In this document: positions 8,351-16,595 of the stretch, piece after piece
How positions within the stretch are numbered: the first letter of the stretch is position 1
How the letters are laid out: each line of letters starts with the position of its first letter
Source: Novosphingobium sp. SG919
Lineage (GTDB): Bacteria; Pseudomonadota; Alphaproteobacteria; Sphingomonadales; Sphingomonadaceae
DNA: 64,000 bases
Direction of reading: 5' to 3'
Assembly (NCBI RefSeq): GCF_012932495.1
Contig: NZ_JABCNG010000005.1
Coordinates: 372,001 to 436,000 of the forward strand
Notes under the pieces: model-generated
What the model was told of the DNA's origin: nothing
Seen by the model: the letters and a program-made list of their open reading frames with translations, nothing else
Database searches by the model: none
Translations under genes and position numbers: made by a program

Positions 8351-8911
8351 ATGCTGGTTTTCCTCGACTTCGAAGCCTCTTCGCTCGCCAAACTAAGTTA
8401 TCCGATCGAGGTTGGCTGGGTCTTCGAGGACGGCGCCAGTGCGCAATATCTGATCCGCCCGGCCCCTGCCTGGACCGACTGGGACGAGCGAGCCGCCACG
8501 ATCCACGGCATCGCGCGTGACGAACTCGCACAGGGCACACCGCATGCCGAGGTAGCGCGTGTGATGGTCGAGCAGCTTACCGCCCACGATCTCCTCGCCA
8601 GCGCCCCGAGCTGGGATGGCAAATGGCTGAGCGCTCTCCTGCGTGCCGCCGGTTATCCGCGCCACACGCTTCGGCTGCGCGACAGCGACGAAGCGCGACG
8701 GGAAGTAGTGGAACGCATCCTTGCCCCGAGAACGCCGCCCGAGAAACTGCGCCAAGAAGTCGCCAATCTCGTCGCGCTTGCCGATGTCCGGGCCCCGGAT
8801 GGGCGACCCGCGCATCGCGCGCTCGCCAACGCCCGGGTCGAACGCGACCGTTGGTGCGCAGTGCGCGACGCTGCGCTCGCTCGCGCGGCCGAGCTTGACC
8901 GCGGTGCCTGA
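8351..8911 (+). CDS. DEDDh-like 3'-5' exonuclease domain protein
   Basis: The 186-aa protein begins with FLDFEASSL (Exo I motif: Asp6, Glu8), has APSWDGKWL mid-protein (about 84-92) as a candidate Exo II, and ends with HRALANARVERD (His and Asp of Exo III) near residue 158. This matches the RNase T/DnaQ-like exonuclease fold that trims DNA or RNA 3' ends with two metal ions. No other domain is present, so it is a stand-alone nuclease. It overlaps the next gene by 8 bp. Confidence 0.75.
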   Translation: MLVFLDFEASSLAKLSYPIEVGWVFEDGASAQYLIRPAPAWTDWDERAATIHGIARDELAQGTPHAEVARVMVEQLTAHDLLASAPSWDGKWLSALLRAAGYPRHTLRLRDSDEARREVVERILAPRTPPEKLRQEVANLVALADVRAPDGRPAHRALANARVERDRWCAVRDAALARAAELDRGA

Positions 8912-9266
8912 CGGTCCTCGCAAGCCAGGTGACCATCCGGTGACGCCAGACGGCCGCTATTTCGTCGTGCGTGGGCGCCTCTGGCGGATGTCTGATCCAT
9001 CACTGCCACCAGAGAAGCGGGCAGAGCTGGTTTCGCAGCTGATGGCCGCGCGCCGCGCAGTCGGAACTGCCAGGCGAAACGAGAACAAAGTCGCGGAGGA
9101 TGAGGCGCACCAGGCCGTCGACGAGGCGAAGCGGGCGCTCGGCGAGCGTGGGCCGGTCTGGTGGGACGATGGTGCGCCGGATCTCAACCGGCATATGGCG
9201 CGCACAACGCCTTACGCGGGATGGTTTGATGGACTCACAAAACAGCGCGCCGCGCCGATAGGTTAG
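8904..9266 (+). CDS. Conserved hypothetical protein coupled to the exonuclease
   Basis: The GTG at 8904 overlaps the exonuclease stop, giving 120 aa. A central helical, charged stretch (about 40-80) with VDEAKRALGERGPVWWDDGAPDLNR just after it has the look of a small conserved cytoplasmic family found in sphingomonads. No catalytic motif is evident. The overlap implies co-translation with the exonuclease. Confidence 0.65.
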   Translation: MPDGPRKPGDHPVTPDGRYFVVRGRLWRMSDPSLPPEKRAELVSQLMAARRAVGTARRNENKVAEDEAHQAVDEAKRALGERGPVWWDDGAPDLNRHMARTTPYAGWFDGLTKQRAAPIG

Positions 9267-9290
9267 AATATCCCGACTACCGACATCGCT

Positions 9291-9327
9291 TGGTTGCGAA
9301 AGACGGGCGCATGAATCCGCGCAACCA
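9291..9327. terminator. Hairpin between convergent genes
   Basis: TGGTTGCG (9291-9298) pairs with CGCAACCA (9320-9327) in an 8-bp perfect stem. It sits in the 67-bp gap between two convergent genes, where a bidirectional terminator is expected. There is no clear T tract. Confidence 0.35.
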
Positions 9328-9333
9328 ATGAAC

Positions 9334-9825
9334 TCAAGCGCCCGTCCGGATTCCCGTCTCGCCCGTCACCGGGTCGTGCCGTGGATCGGGAAGGGCCGCC
9401 ATACGTGCTCGTACCGCTTCGTCGGGCGCCTCGCGGCAGATGTCCCAGTGCATCCCCTGCGGATAGGCGCCAACCACCTGGAAGTCGTCGCTCGCCGAGA
9501 TCCGGCGATGTCCGGTCCCCACCGGGAGCAGCAACGCGTCCCCGGTCGACACCTCGATCCTTCGCCCGTCAGGACCACCGAGCTCCAGCGTCGCCTTTCC
9601 CGAAAACACCCCAAGCGCCTCATGGGCCGTCGAGTGATAATGGTGGTAATCAAACACGCCGTCACGCCAGTCAGGCGGCCAGCCGTGATCGGCGAACAGA
9701 GCCTCGATTCTCTCCGCCAGATCCCCACCCTCCCCTTTCAGCGCAGCGTGATACACGACGACCGGCAACCGGTCATTGTTGGGTACCCAGCCATTTTCGG
9801 CGAGCATGAAGCTCTCAATGTCCAT
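9334..9825 (-). CDS. Cupin-domain protein
   Basis: The start is placed at the ATG at 9825, which overlaps the last base of the exonuclease III stop (TGATG), giving 163 aa. A cupin core is visible: FDYHHYHSTAHEALGVFSGKA (about 60-80) provides His and Glu ligands, and LLLPVGTGHRRI supplies the second cupin motif. No signal peptide is present, unlike the cupin at 6057. It is the last gene of the ligD-xthA-cupin operon; its role beside DNA repair enzymes is not evident. Confidence 0.75.
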   Translation of the reverse strand: MDIESFMLAENGWVPNNDRLPVVVYHAALKGEGGDLAERIEALFADHGWPPDWRDGVFDYHHYHSTAHEALGVFSGKATLELGGPDGRRIEVSTGDALLLPVGTGHRRISASDDFQVVGAYPQGMHWDICREAPDEAVRARMAALPDPRHDPVTGETGIRTGA

Positions 9826-10634
9826 CAGGCGGTGTCCTTCTTCGCTCGTTTCCGCTTCGGCTTGTCTGCCAGCTCGATCCAAACCGGCGCGTGGTCACTG
9901 GTCTTGTCCCAGCCGCGCACGTGCGCATCGACCTGGGCGTCGGCGAGCCGGTCGACGAGCGCGGGGCTGAGCAGCAGATGGTCGATCCTTAGGCCCGCGT
10001 TGCGGACATAGGCGTTTCGGAAATAGTCCCAGAACGTGTAGATGACCTCGCCGGGATGGCGCGTACGGAGCGCGTCGGTCCAGCCCTGATCGAGCAGCCG
10101 GAAATAGGCCGCCTTCACCTCTGGCGCGAACAGCGCGTCATCGAGCCAGCGCTCGGGCTTATAAACGTCGAGATCGGTCGGCATGACATTGAAGTCGCCG
10201 GCGAGCATCACGGGCAGCCCAGTTCCGAGCAGCCCCGCCGCATGGTCGATCAGCCTGTCGAACCATCGCAGCTTGTAGTCGAATTTGGGGCCGGGACGCG
10301 GATTGCCGTTCGGCAGGTAAAGCCCGCCGATCAGGATGCCGTTGATGGCCGCCTCGATATAGCGGCTCTGAACCGGATCAGGATCGTCTGGCAGTCCGCG
10401 TCTCGTCTCATGGATTTCGCCCACCCGACTCAGCATCGCGACACCGTTCCAGGATTTCTGGCCGTGCCAGATGGCGTCGTAGCCAAGTTCGCGAACCGCG
10501 CCTTCGGGGAAGCGCTCCTGCGGCGCCTTCAGCTCTTGCAACACGACCACATCAGGCTCGGCTTCCTCAAGCCAGCGCAGCAGCACGGGAAGCCGCCCGT
10601 TGACGCCGTTGACGTTGTAGGTCGCGATTTTCAC
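9825..10634 (-). CDS. xthA: Exodeoxyribonuclease III
   Basis: The protein is 269 aa, matching the family. MKIATYNVNGVNGR opens the endonuclease/exonuclease/phosphatase fold, and VVVLQELKAP supplies the catalytic Glu. GDFNVMPTDLDV holds the Asp-Asn pair, and SDHAPVWIEL the Asp-His pair. ExoIII removes 3' blocking groups and cuts abasic sites in base-excision repair. It follows the ligase D gene by 10 bp on the same strand, making a repair operon. Confidence 0.93.
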   Translation of the reverse strand: MKIATYNVNGVNGRLPVLLRWLEEAEPDVVVLQELKAPQERFPEGAVRELGYDAIWHGQKSWNGVAMLSRVGEIHETRRGLPDDPDPVQSRYIEAAINGILIGGLYLPNGNPRPGPKFDYKLRWFDRLIDHAAGLLGTGLPVMLAGDFNVMPTDLDVYKPERWLDDALFAPEVKAAYFRLLDQGWTDALRTRHPGEVIYTFWDYFRNAYVRNAGLRIDHLLLSPALVDRLADAQVDAHVRGWDKTSDHAPVWIELADKPKRKRAKKDTA

Positions 10635-10644
10635 GGGGCCACGC

Positions 10645-12516
10645 TCACAGGTCGGGCAGCACCTGGTCGGCGCGCCCCCACCCCAGAAGCGCCTTCGAGC
10701 CGGCGCGCTTCACAAGTTCGGCGCCGTCGAGGATCGACCAATGCGACGGCTTGTCGATCGTCTCCATCTCCTTCCAGGTGATCGGCACCGCGACCGGCGC
10801 GCCTTCGCGGGCGCGCGCGCTGAAGGGCATGACCGCGGTCGCTCCGCGCTGGTTACGCAGATAATCGACGAAGATGCGGCCCTCGCGCTGCGCCTTGGGC
10901 AGCGCAGCCGTGAAATGCTCGGGATCACTCTGCGCCACCGCTTGCGCGAGCCGATGCGCGAAATCCTTGACCTCGGGCCATTCCGCATCGGGGACGAGCG
11001 GGGCGATGACATGCACGCCCTTCCCGCCGGTCAGCATCGGAAAGGTCTCAAGTCCGATCGATTTCAGGATTTCGCGGAAGTGGAAGGCGGCGGTGCGCAC
11101 ATTCTCGAAATCGAGCCCGACATCGGGATCGAGATCGAACACGAGCCGATCGGCCTTTTCGACATCCTCGATCCGGGATCCCCAACCGTGGAACTCGATC
11201 GTGCCCATCTGCACGCAGGTCAGCAGGCCGTCGGCGGTGTCGACGTAGAGATAGGGCTCGTCGTGCCCGTCCTTCTCCCGGATCGCTACATGGTGAACCG
11301 CGTCGCCGAAACTCCCCGCGTCATGCTTCTGGAAGAAGCATTTCTTGGCCCGGCCTTGCGGGCAACGCACCAGGCTGATCGGCCGCGATCCCACCCAGGG
11401 CAGCATGACTGGCGCGACCTGCGCATAATAGTCCGCGAGCTGCCCCTTGGTGATCTTGCCCTCGGGGAAGATCACCCGGTCCCGATTGGAAATCGCCACC
11501 GAAGATGCCGGCGCAGTCACCTGTTCGACCGGCGCCTCGCTCTCGACCACCACCGCCTCCGGCTTCTTGTCTTCACGCAGGCCGAGATAGGAAGGATGTC
11601 GCAGCGTCCCCTCGCTGGTCATCTCGGTGTAGGCGATTTCGGCGACGAGCTTGGGGCGGAGCCAGTGGGCCTCACGCACCTCAGCCCGTGGCGCCTTGAC
11701 GGTGGGTTCCTTCTGTTCAAGCGGCGCCATTACCGCCATCAGGTCGATGATCTCTTGGGTGTCGAACCCGGTACCGACCTTGCCGGCATAGCGCAGAACG
11801 CCATCTTCATGGACGCCGAGGATCAGCGAGCGGAACAGGCGTGACTTGTCCGACGGCGTCCAGCCAATCACCACGAATTCCTGGCGCTTGATGCATTTGG
11901 TCTTGAGCCACCCGCCCGACCGCGAACCGACATAGCGACCGTCTGCCTTCTTGGAGATCACGCCTTCCAGCCCCGCGGCGCAGAACTGGTTGAGGAGTTT
12001 CTCGCCGTTGCCGGCGATATGATCGGAATAACGCAGCCGCGACTTTGCGCCTTTTGGCAGGATTCTCGCAAGCCGCGCCTTGCGCTCGGTGAGCGGTAGC
12101 TGGGTCAGGTCCTCGCCATCGAGTTCGAGCAGGTCGAACGCGAAGAAATCGATCGACGCCGGCGCGCCTTTGAGCGCGTTCTGTAGCGCCTGAAAGCTAG
12201 ACCGGCCGTCACCATCGAGAACCACGGCCTCGCCGTCGATCAGCGCCGAGCTAACCTTGAGCTTCGCGGCGTCGGCGGCGAGCCCGGCGAACTTCTCGGA
12301 CCAGTCGAGCCCCGAACGCGTATAGGCGACGGCCTCGCCGCCGCCGATTGCAAGCAGCACGCGATAGCCGTCATACTTCATCTCATGGATCCAGCGGTTG
12401 CCGGTCGGCACGCTGTCGACCAGCGTCGCGAGCTGCACGGGCTGGAATGGCGGCGGCCCAGCGGTGCGCAATCGCGGCGCAGCACGCGGCTTCCGTGCTG
12501 CGCTCACCCGCGCCAT
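10645..12516 (-). CDS. ligD: ATP-dependent DNA ligase D (ligase plus polymerase domains, no phosphoesterase domain)
   Basis: The 623-aa protein has the ligase domain first: EMKYDGYR with the adenylated Lys at residue 47, then LIDGEAVVLDG and GLEGVISKKADGRY, and an OB-fold to about residue 300. The LigD polymerase/primase domain follows (about 340-620; ISLVRCPQGR, VFDLDPD, GGKGVHVIAPL). Full LigD proteins usually also have a 3'-phosphoesterase domain and are around 800 aa or more; that domain is absent here. LigD works with Ku in bacterial non-homologous end joining, but no Ku gene is in the window. Exonuclease III immediately downstream may supply 3'-end cleaning. Confidence 0.93.
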   Translation of the reverse strand: MARVSAARKPRAAPRLRTAGPPPFQPVQLATLVDSVPTGNRWIHEMKYDGYRVLLAIGGGEAVAYTRSGLDWSEKFAGLAADAAKLKVSSALIDGEAVVLDGDGRSSFQALQNALKGAPASIDFFAFDLLELDGEDLTQLPLTERKARLARILPKGAKSRLRYSDHIAGNGEKLLNQFCAAGLEGVISKKADGRYVGSRSGGWLKTKCIKRQEFVVIGWTPSDKSRLFRSLILGVHEDGVLRYAGKVGTGFDTQEIIDLMAVMAPLEQKEPTVKAPRAEVREAHWLRPKLVAEIAYTEMTSEGTLRHPSYLGLREDKKPEAVVVESEAPVEQVTAPASSVAISNRDRVIFPEGKITKGQLADYYAQVAPVMLPWVGSRPISLVRCPQGRAKKCFFQKHDAGSFGDAVHHVAIREKDGHDEPYLYVDTADGLLTCVQMGTIEFHGWGSRIEDVEKADRLVFDLDPDVGLDFENVRTAAFHFREILKSIGLETFPMLTGGKGVHVIAPLVPDAEWPEVKDFAHRLAQAVAQSDPEHFTAALPKAQREGRIFVDYLRNQRGATAVMPFSARAREGAPVAVPITWKEMETIDKPSHWSILDGAELVKRAGSKALLGWGRADQVLPDL

Positions 12517-12684
12517 GCTGATCGCTCCAAAGCCATGTCGAGGAAATACCCGGCGCAGGGACTCGTTCCGACGCGCGAGCGACTCGATTGGCCGCGTGGA
12601 GACGGGTGATAACCAAGCACAGGAAACCCGCTTCCCGGCCTGACGTTATTCGAGCCAGGACAGATAGTTACCAGGAGAGTTTCG

Positions 12685-12861
12685 ATGGCGGACGACAAGA
12701 CGTTGCGCGGCCCACGGGACCGGTCGCGGATCGCACTCGGCGAAGAGTATGAGGTGCGCTACTGGACCGAGAAATTCGGGGTCAGCAGGGACCAGCTTGC
12801 CGAGGCGGTGAAGGCGGTCGGCAATAGCGTGGATGCCGTCGAGCAACACCTGAAGGGTTGA
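12685..12861 (+). CDS. DUF3606 domain-containing small protein
   Basis: An ATG at 12685 preceded by AGGAGAG opens a 58-aa protein that begins MADDKTLRGPRDRSRI. It then contains YWTEKFGVSRDQLAEAVKAV, the conserved helix-turn-helix-like core of DUF3606. These small proteins are common in alphaproteobacteria, often near stress genes and on plasmids. The function is unknown. The gene diverges from ligD by 168 bp. Confidence 0.85.
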   Translation: MADDKTLRGPRDRSRIALGEEYEVRYWTEKFGVSRDQLAEAVKAVGNSVDAVEQHLKG

Positions 12862-12938
12862 TCCTCGATCGCGTCTGTTTGCTGCCGAACGTCTGCTGGT
12901 GGAGCCATAAGATTGCCAGGGGGCGTAGGCAGCAACGG

Positions 12939-13907
12939 TCAAGCCGCGAGCCGGTCGACCTCTGCATTGAAGCGGTCGATCCAGTCGCGAGCGGTCGGCC
13001 TTTCGCTCAATGGAACAGTCGAGGCGGCGCGCTGAAAATCGATAAGATCAACCGGCGCCCCGGCGATAATGGCATCGATTTCCACTGCCGGCAGGAGGGC
13101 TCGATCGCGGATGAACCTGGTCATCGACCCGGGCCGCTCGCGCGTCGACGTGCGCCACAGACCCTCGACAGTGACCAGGCGCGGCGCCGCCCGGGCCTCG
13201 ACCAGCACGATCAGCCGCAGACACCAGCGCGGAAGCGTCATCAGCTCGCTGGTCTTCTGAGCAAGACAGAGCCAGCATGCGGACTTGATCGGAACAGGCA
13301 GACCCTCCGCGCGGATGCGAGCGGTACAGGCATCGCGGTCCCAGCCCCATTCGCGCAAGGGATAGTGATAGTCATAGAGATCGCTGACATGCCCCTCACG
13401 ATGGGCGTAGCGACGACTGTCGGCGGGTGAGCTATCATAGCCGATCAGCTTCACAACCTTGCCGCCGCAAGCCCATCTTTGCTGGGCCGGAGACCAACCG
13501 GCGACCCACTGATCCTGCGGCTGAATTTTCCATTTGGCCGAGCAGGAATGGCGCCCGAAACTGATCGACGGCAGAGTCGCGTTGGTGAGACAATTCTCGA
13601 GCAGCGTAAAATATGGCGGCCAGTGCTTGAAACGCTTGGGCACATAGCGAACGACATGGTGTTCGATGTGATGACGGTCCATCCAGCGCTGGAAGATCGG
13701 CAGGTAGGCGTAGGTTTCTTCCCGCTCGACGCCCGTGTCGGCGGTCAGAACGACTGACAGTGGCAGGCCACGCGTAACCCATTCGACGATCATCGCCGTG
13801 CTGTCGACGCCCATGCCCCAGGCGGCCACCACCGGGACACCGTAAAGGGCCGCGTACCGCTGATCGTCGTTCAATGCGGCAAGCGCAGGATGCATCGGCG
13901 TGTCCAT
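12939..13907 (-). CDS. PP-loop / phosphoadenosine phosphosulfate reductase-like protein
   Basis: The 322-aa product has an N-terminal nucleotide-binding segment VVAAWGMGVDSTAMIVEW (about 26-43). This is a variant of the SGGxDS PP-loop found in adenylating N-type ATP pyrophosphatases and PAPS reductases. VVLTADTGVEREETY follows as the second conserved strand. Four Cys residues occur downstream, including CSAKWK and CWLC. This is not a cysH sulfate-assimilation gene by context. The family on mobile elements resembles DndC/phage-type proteins, and the true reaction is unknown. Confidence 0.7.
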   Translation of the reverse strand: MDTPMHPALAALNDDQRYAALYGVPVVAAWGMGVDSTAMIVEWVTRGLPLSVVLTADTGVEREETYAYLPIFQRWMDRHHIEHHVVRYVPKRFKHWPPYFTLLENCLTNATLPSISFGRHSCSAKWKIQPQDQWVAGWSPAQQRWACGGKVVKLIGYDSSPADSRRYAHREGHVSDLYDYHYPLREWGWDRDACTARIRAEGLPVPIKSACWLCLAQKTSELMTLPRWCLRLIVLVEARAAPRLVTVEGLWRTSTRERPGSMTRFIRDRALLPAVEIDAIIAGAPVDLIDFQRAASTVPLSERPTARDWIDRFNAEVDRLAA

Positions 13908-13946
13908 CTTAGTTCTCCCAATGGGCCCGCCCGTCGACGCGCCGCC

Positions 13947-14150
13947 TTAGAGGATGAGGGTCATCACGGATTGGTGGCGCTGCGGGGCACTGGTGGAGAC
14001 TCGGAAAGGTTGAAACGAGTCACCGGTACGCAGCACGAATTGCGGCCGTCCGGTCTCGCGCTTCCTTTGTACGGCCACCGCATAAGCGTGATCGTAAGAG
14101 GCCAGCCTCGCGCGTTTGGACGACCCGGGCGTTGGAAGGACGCTCATCAT
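13947..14150 (-). CDS. Small hypothetical protein, 67 aa
   Basis: A strong ribosome site (GAGGAGC, about 6 bases before the ATG at 14150) precedes a 67-aa frame. It has a basic central region and the segment GRPQFVLRTGDSFQPFRVST. It lies in an otherwise empty 291-bp gap between two minus-strand genes and is oriented with them. No motif is recognised. Support is the ribosome site, strand and plausible composition only. Confidence 0.55.
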   Translation of the reverse strand: MMSVLPTPGSSKRARLASYDHAYAVAVQRKRETGRPQFVLRTGDSFQPFRVSTSAPQRHQSVMTLIL

Positions 14151-14198
14151 GACTGATGCTCCTCGGGAATGTTGGTGACGGGAAAGGCTAAGGCGAGG

Positions 14199-14693
14199 TC
14201 ACGCCCCATCGAGCGCGCGACCAATCGCCAGTATCGCATCGGCGAGATGCTGCTCGACGTCGCGGGTGTTGATGCCCAAGCGTGAAGCGATCGCGCTTAG
14301 ATCCTGCCGGTCGCGCTGGTGGCCCAACAGTACGTCGCGGGTCGTCTCGGGCAACGCCGCGATCGCCTTGGCGTATCGTTCGGCTTGTGACGCGGGAGTA
14401 TCGCCGATGCTGGCAGAGTTCACGCGCACCCAGGCACGCACCCAATAGCCCTCCTCATCATGTTCGACAGCCAGCGCGTTCGCGTCCACGCGCAAGAGAT
14501 TGGCCGCTTCCCAGCGCTCGCGGGCGGCGGCAACGACGGCCAGGGCAGGCTTGTCGCGTGCAAGAAGGGCGTCGATCCGTGACGCCAGTTCGTAGCTATT
14601 GCGGCTGCGATCTCGCCGCAGGCTGAAACGTGGGCGATCGTTGAAGAAGTCGAGCGCCTCTCTAAGGAGCGCGCGGGCATCATGGTCGGGCAT
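14199..14693 (-). CDS. Hypothetical protein with sigma-70 region 4-like C-terminus
   Basis: The 164-aa protein starts at an ATG preceded by GGAGA. Its C-terminal third reads AIAALPETTRDVLLGHQRDRQDLSAIASRLGI, then DVEQHLADAILAIGRAL. This matches the helix-turn-helix of sigma-70 region 4 (LPxxxRxVxxLxxxxxLSxxEIAxxLG...VExHLxxA). The N-terminal part is not a sigma region 2, so it is not a whole sigma factor. It may be a DNA-binding regulator. Confidence 0.65.
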   Translation of the reverse strand: MPDHDARALLREALDFFNDRPRFSLRRDRSRNSYELASRIDALLARDKPALAVVAAARERWEAANLLRVDANALAVEHDEEGYWVRAWVRVNSASIGDTPASQAERYAKAIAALPETTRDVLLGHQRDRQDLSAIASRLGINTRDVEQHLADAILAIGRALDGA

Positions 14694-14868
14694 AACGATA
14701 ATCTCCGTTGCGCCGGTTCGGAACCGGCACTCTCGTCGCGCCCCTCCCCTCGCCGATTTTGCGCCTCAGGCGGCCCAGGGCGCTGTTGCGCTGTGATGAC
14801 GTCGGGATACGCTGCTCGAGAGTGGGCTTCTCCCGTGGCCAGGAAGCCGGCGGGAGAAACCGGCCCAG

Positions 14869-15075
14869 TTAACGAGCGACCACCCGACGCGTGAGATCGG
14901 GGATGCGGACGTTGTCGTAGGGACTGGAGACCGACATCTCGAGCGCGTCACGCTGGGCGCGATACCAGTCACTGGCTTCGACCTTGTAGGTCTCGGTCGC
15001 ATAAGGTTCGCCGCCGCTCGAAAATTCGACGTCGACGGTGAAGCTATGCAGTTCGGTCTGGGCGGATGCGTGCAT
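14869..15075 (-). CDS. Small conserved hypothetical protein, 68 aa
   Basis: The start at 15075 follows an AAAGGATC ribosome site. The 68 residues look like a small alpha/beta protein (TVDVEFSSGGEPYATETYKVEASDW), without a signal peptide. It is downstream of DUF932 on the same strand but separated from it by a terminator-like hairpin. The function is unknown. Confidence 0.6.
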   Translation of the reverse strand: MHASAQTELHSFTVDVEFSSGGEPYATETYKVEASDWYRAQRDALEMSVSSPYDNVRIPDLTRRVVAR

Positions 15076-15093
15076 GATCTGATCCTTTCGAAA

Positions 15094-15128
15094 CGAAAAG
15101 GGCGGCTCCGACCTGGGTCGAAGCCGCC
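15094..15128 (-). terminator. Rho-independent terminator after the DUF932 gene
   Basis: Read on the minus strand, GGCGGCT(15128-15122) and its partner AGCCGCC (15107-15101) form the outer stem. CGACC/GGTCG extends it inside, and CTTTTCG follows at 15100-15094. This GC stem plus T run lies 100 bp past the DUF932 stop. Confidence 0.6.
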
Positions 15129-15227
15129 TGGCGGTTGTTGGGATTGGGGATCCGGACGATGTCCGGCGTGACGGCGAACACGCGCGACGCGGAGGAGCGG
15201 AACGGAGTGTCCTTCCAGAGGTGGGCC

Positions 15228-16424
15228 TTAGTTGGCTTTGGCGAACAGCTTGCGCGCCTTGCTTTCGATCTCGAGCCGGGTGTCCTGATTGGACTTCGCG
15301 CGGGCATGCGCGGTGATACCCTGCACGAAGTCGAACAGGCTCGCGGGCGGATGCCCCTCCTCAGCGATCACCGACTGGATGATCTTGGCAGTGTCGGGCT
15401 TCGAGAAGCCGTTCTTGCGCAGGAAGGTCTCGCGGTCTTCATCGGTGCGCGCGACGATGCGACCGCGTGCTGTCTTGATGCCTTCGATGAAGCTCATGGC
15501 CGAGCTGTCGGCGAAGGTTTCGAGGGCCGGTGCTGCTTCATGGGCGAAGCGGTTGGCCGCGAACTTGGAATGCCGGATCGAGATCTCCTCGAAATTTTCA
15601 ACACCCCACAGGTTGCGATTCATACACACGGCACGGAGGTAAAACGTCGCAATTCCCAATGCCTTGGAGCCGACTTCTGAGTTCCAACAGTAAAAGCCTC
15701 TGAAGAAGAGATCGGGCTCACCATTGGGCAATTTGCCGGCTTCGATCGGATGCGTGTCGTCGACCAGAAACAGGAAGACATCGCGATCCGACGCATAGAG
15801 TGTGGTCGTCTCGCGGGTGACGTCGACATAGGGGTTGTACCGCATGGAGCCCCAGTCGAGCACACCAGGCACCTTCCAGCGCGTGTCCGAAACGCCATTA
15901 CCGGCGATCTTCATTACGGCCGCGACCAGTTCGTGGTCCCAGATGCGGCCATAGTCGGGGCCGGTGACGGCGCGCAGTTCGGCGCGGCCCTCATGGGTCT
16001 TGAGCAGCTTCACCTGTTCGCCGCGGTGGCTGAGCAGGCCGTGCTGGAGATTGATCCCGGCAAGCGCGGCGGGGAGATTGCGAAGATAGGAGGCGGGCGC
16101 GCCGACAAGGCTGGAGAGCTGACCGAAGGACCAGTTGGTCGGCGCGATCGGCTCCGCCTCTCCGGGAACGATCAGGCTGAGACGCTCGGCATTGTCCATG
16201 GTCGCCTCGACACGCACGTCGCGGCTTTCGACGATGCGGGTGCGAGCGCGATCGGCGCGGCGGCGGACGCTGTCGTAAAGCTCGTCGAGCGACAGGAACT
16301 TCTCGTCATCGGGGCGCGAAAACCATTCGGACGAGACGCGTCCGATGTTGCGACCGCGGGAGATATCGACCTTGTACGCGCCGGAAACTCGAGGCGCGCC
16401 AATCTGCTGGGCAAGCGTTGCCAT
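15228..16424 (-). CDS. DUF932 domain-containing protein
   Basis: The ATG at 16424 (MATLAQQIG) follows GGAGATCC; residues before it are non-coding. The 398-aa protein shows the DUF932 pattern: Leu/Tyr-rich SYLRNLPAALA, LLKTHEGRAELRAVTGPDYG, LFFRGFYCWNSEVGSKALG and NLWGVENFEEISIRHSKFA. DUF932 proteins are typical plasmid and phage genes of unknown biochemical function, often close to replication or transfer regions. No catalytic motif is evident. The IS66 element inserted 158 bp upstream of its start. Confidence 0.85.
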   Translation of the reverse strand: MATLAQQIGAPRVSGAYKVDISRGRNIGRVSSEWFSRPDDEKFLSLDELYDSVRRRADRARTRIVESRDVRVEATMDNAERLSLIVPGEAEPIAPTNWSFGQLSSLVGAPASYLRNLPAALAGINLQHGLLSHRGEQVKLLKTHEGRAELRAVTGPDYGRIWDHELVAAVMKIAGNGVSDTRWKVPGVLDWGSMRYNPYVDVTRETTTLYASDRDVFLFLVDDTHPIEAGKLPNGEPDLFFRGFYCWNSEVGSKALGIATFYLRAVCMNRNLWGVENFEEISIRHSKFAANRFAHEAAPALETFADSSAMSFIEGIKTARGRIVARTDEDRETFLRKNGFSKPDTAKIIQSVIAEEGHPPASLFDFVQGITAHARAKSNQDTRLEIESKARKLFAKAN

Positions 16425-16574
16425 GGAGGATCTCCTTGATGGAAAGGCCCGGTCCCTTTCGAACCGGCCACCCCATCCCCACCCCCTTCCCTCCACCGGC
16501 GCGATGACACGCTGGCAGATGCAATCAGCGCCCTCTGGCCGAGGCCAGCGCTTTCCGATGATGCTGGCGCGGCA

Positions 16575-16582
16575 GCGCGGGG
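16575..16582. repeat. Target-site duplication, left copy
   Basis: GCGCGGGG here is identical to 19024-19031 on the other side of the IS66 element. Eight base pairs is the usual duplication length for IS66. Confidence 0.92.
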
Positions 16583-16595
16583 GTAAGCGATGTGC

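Noticed and set aside
10741..11844. 367-codon + strand open frame
   Set aside because: Antisense to ligD, which has clear domains; composition is shadow-like.
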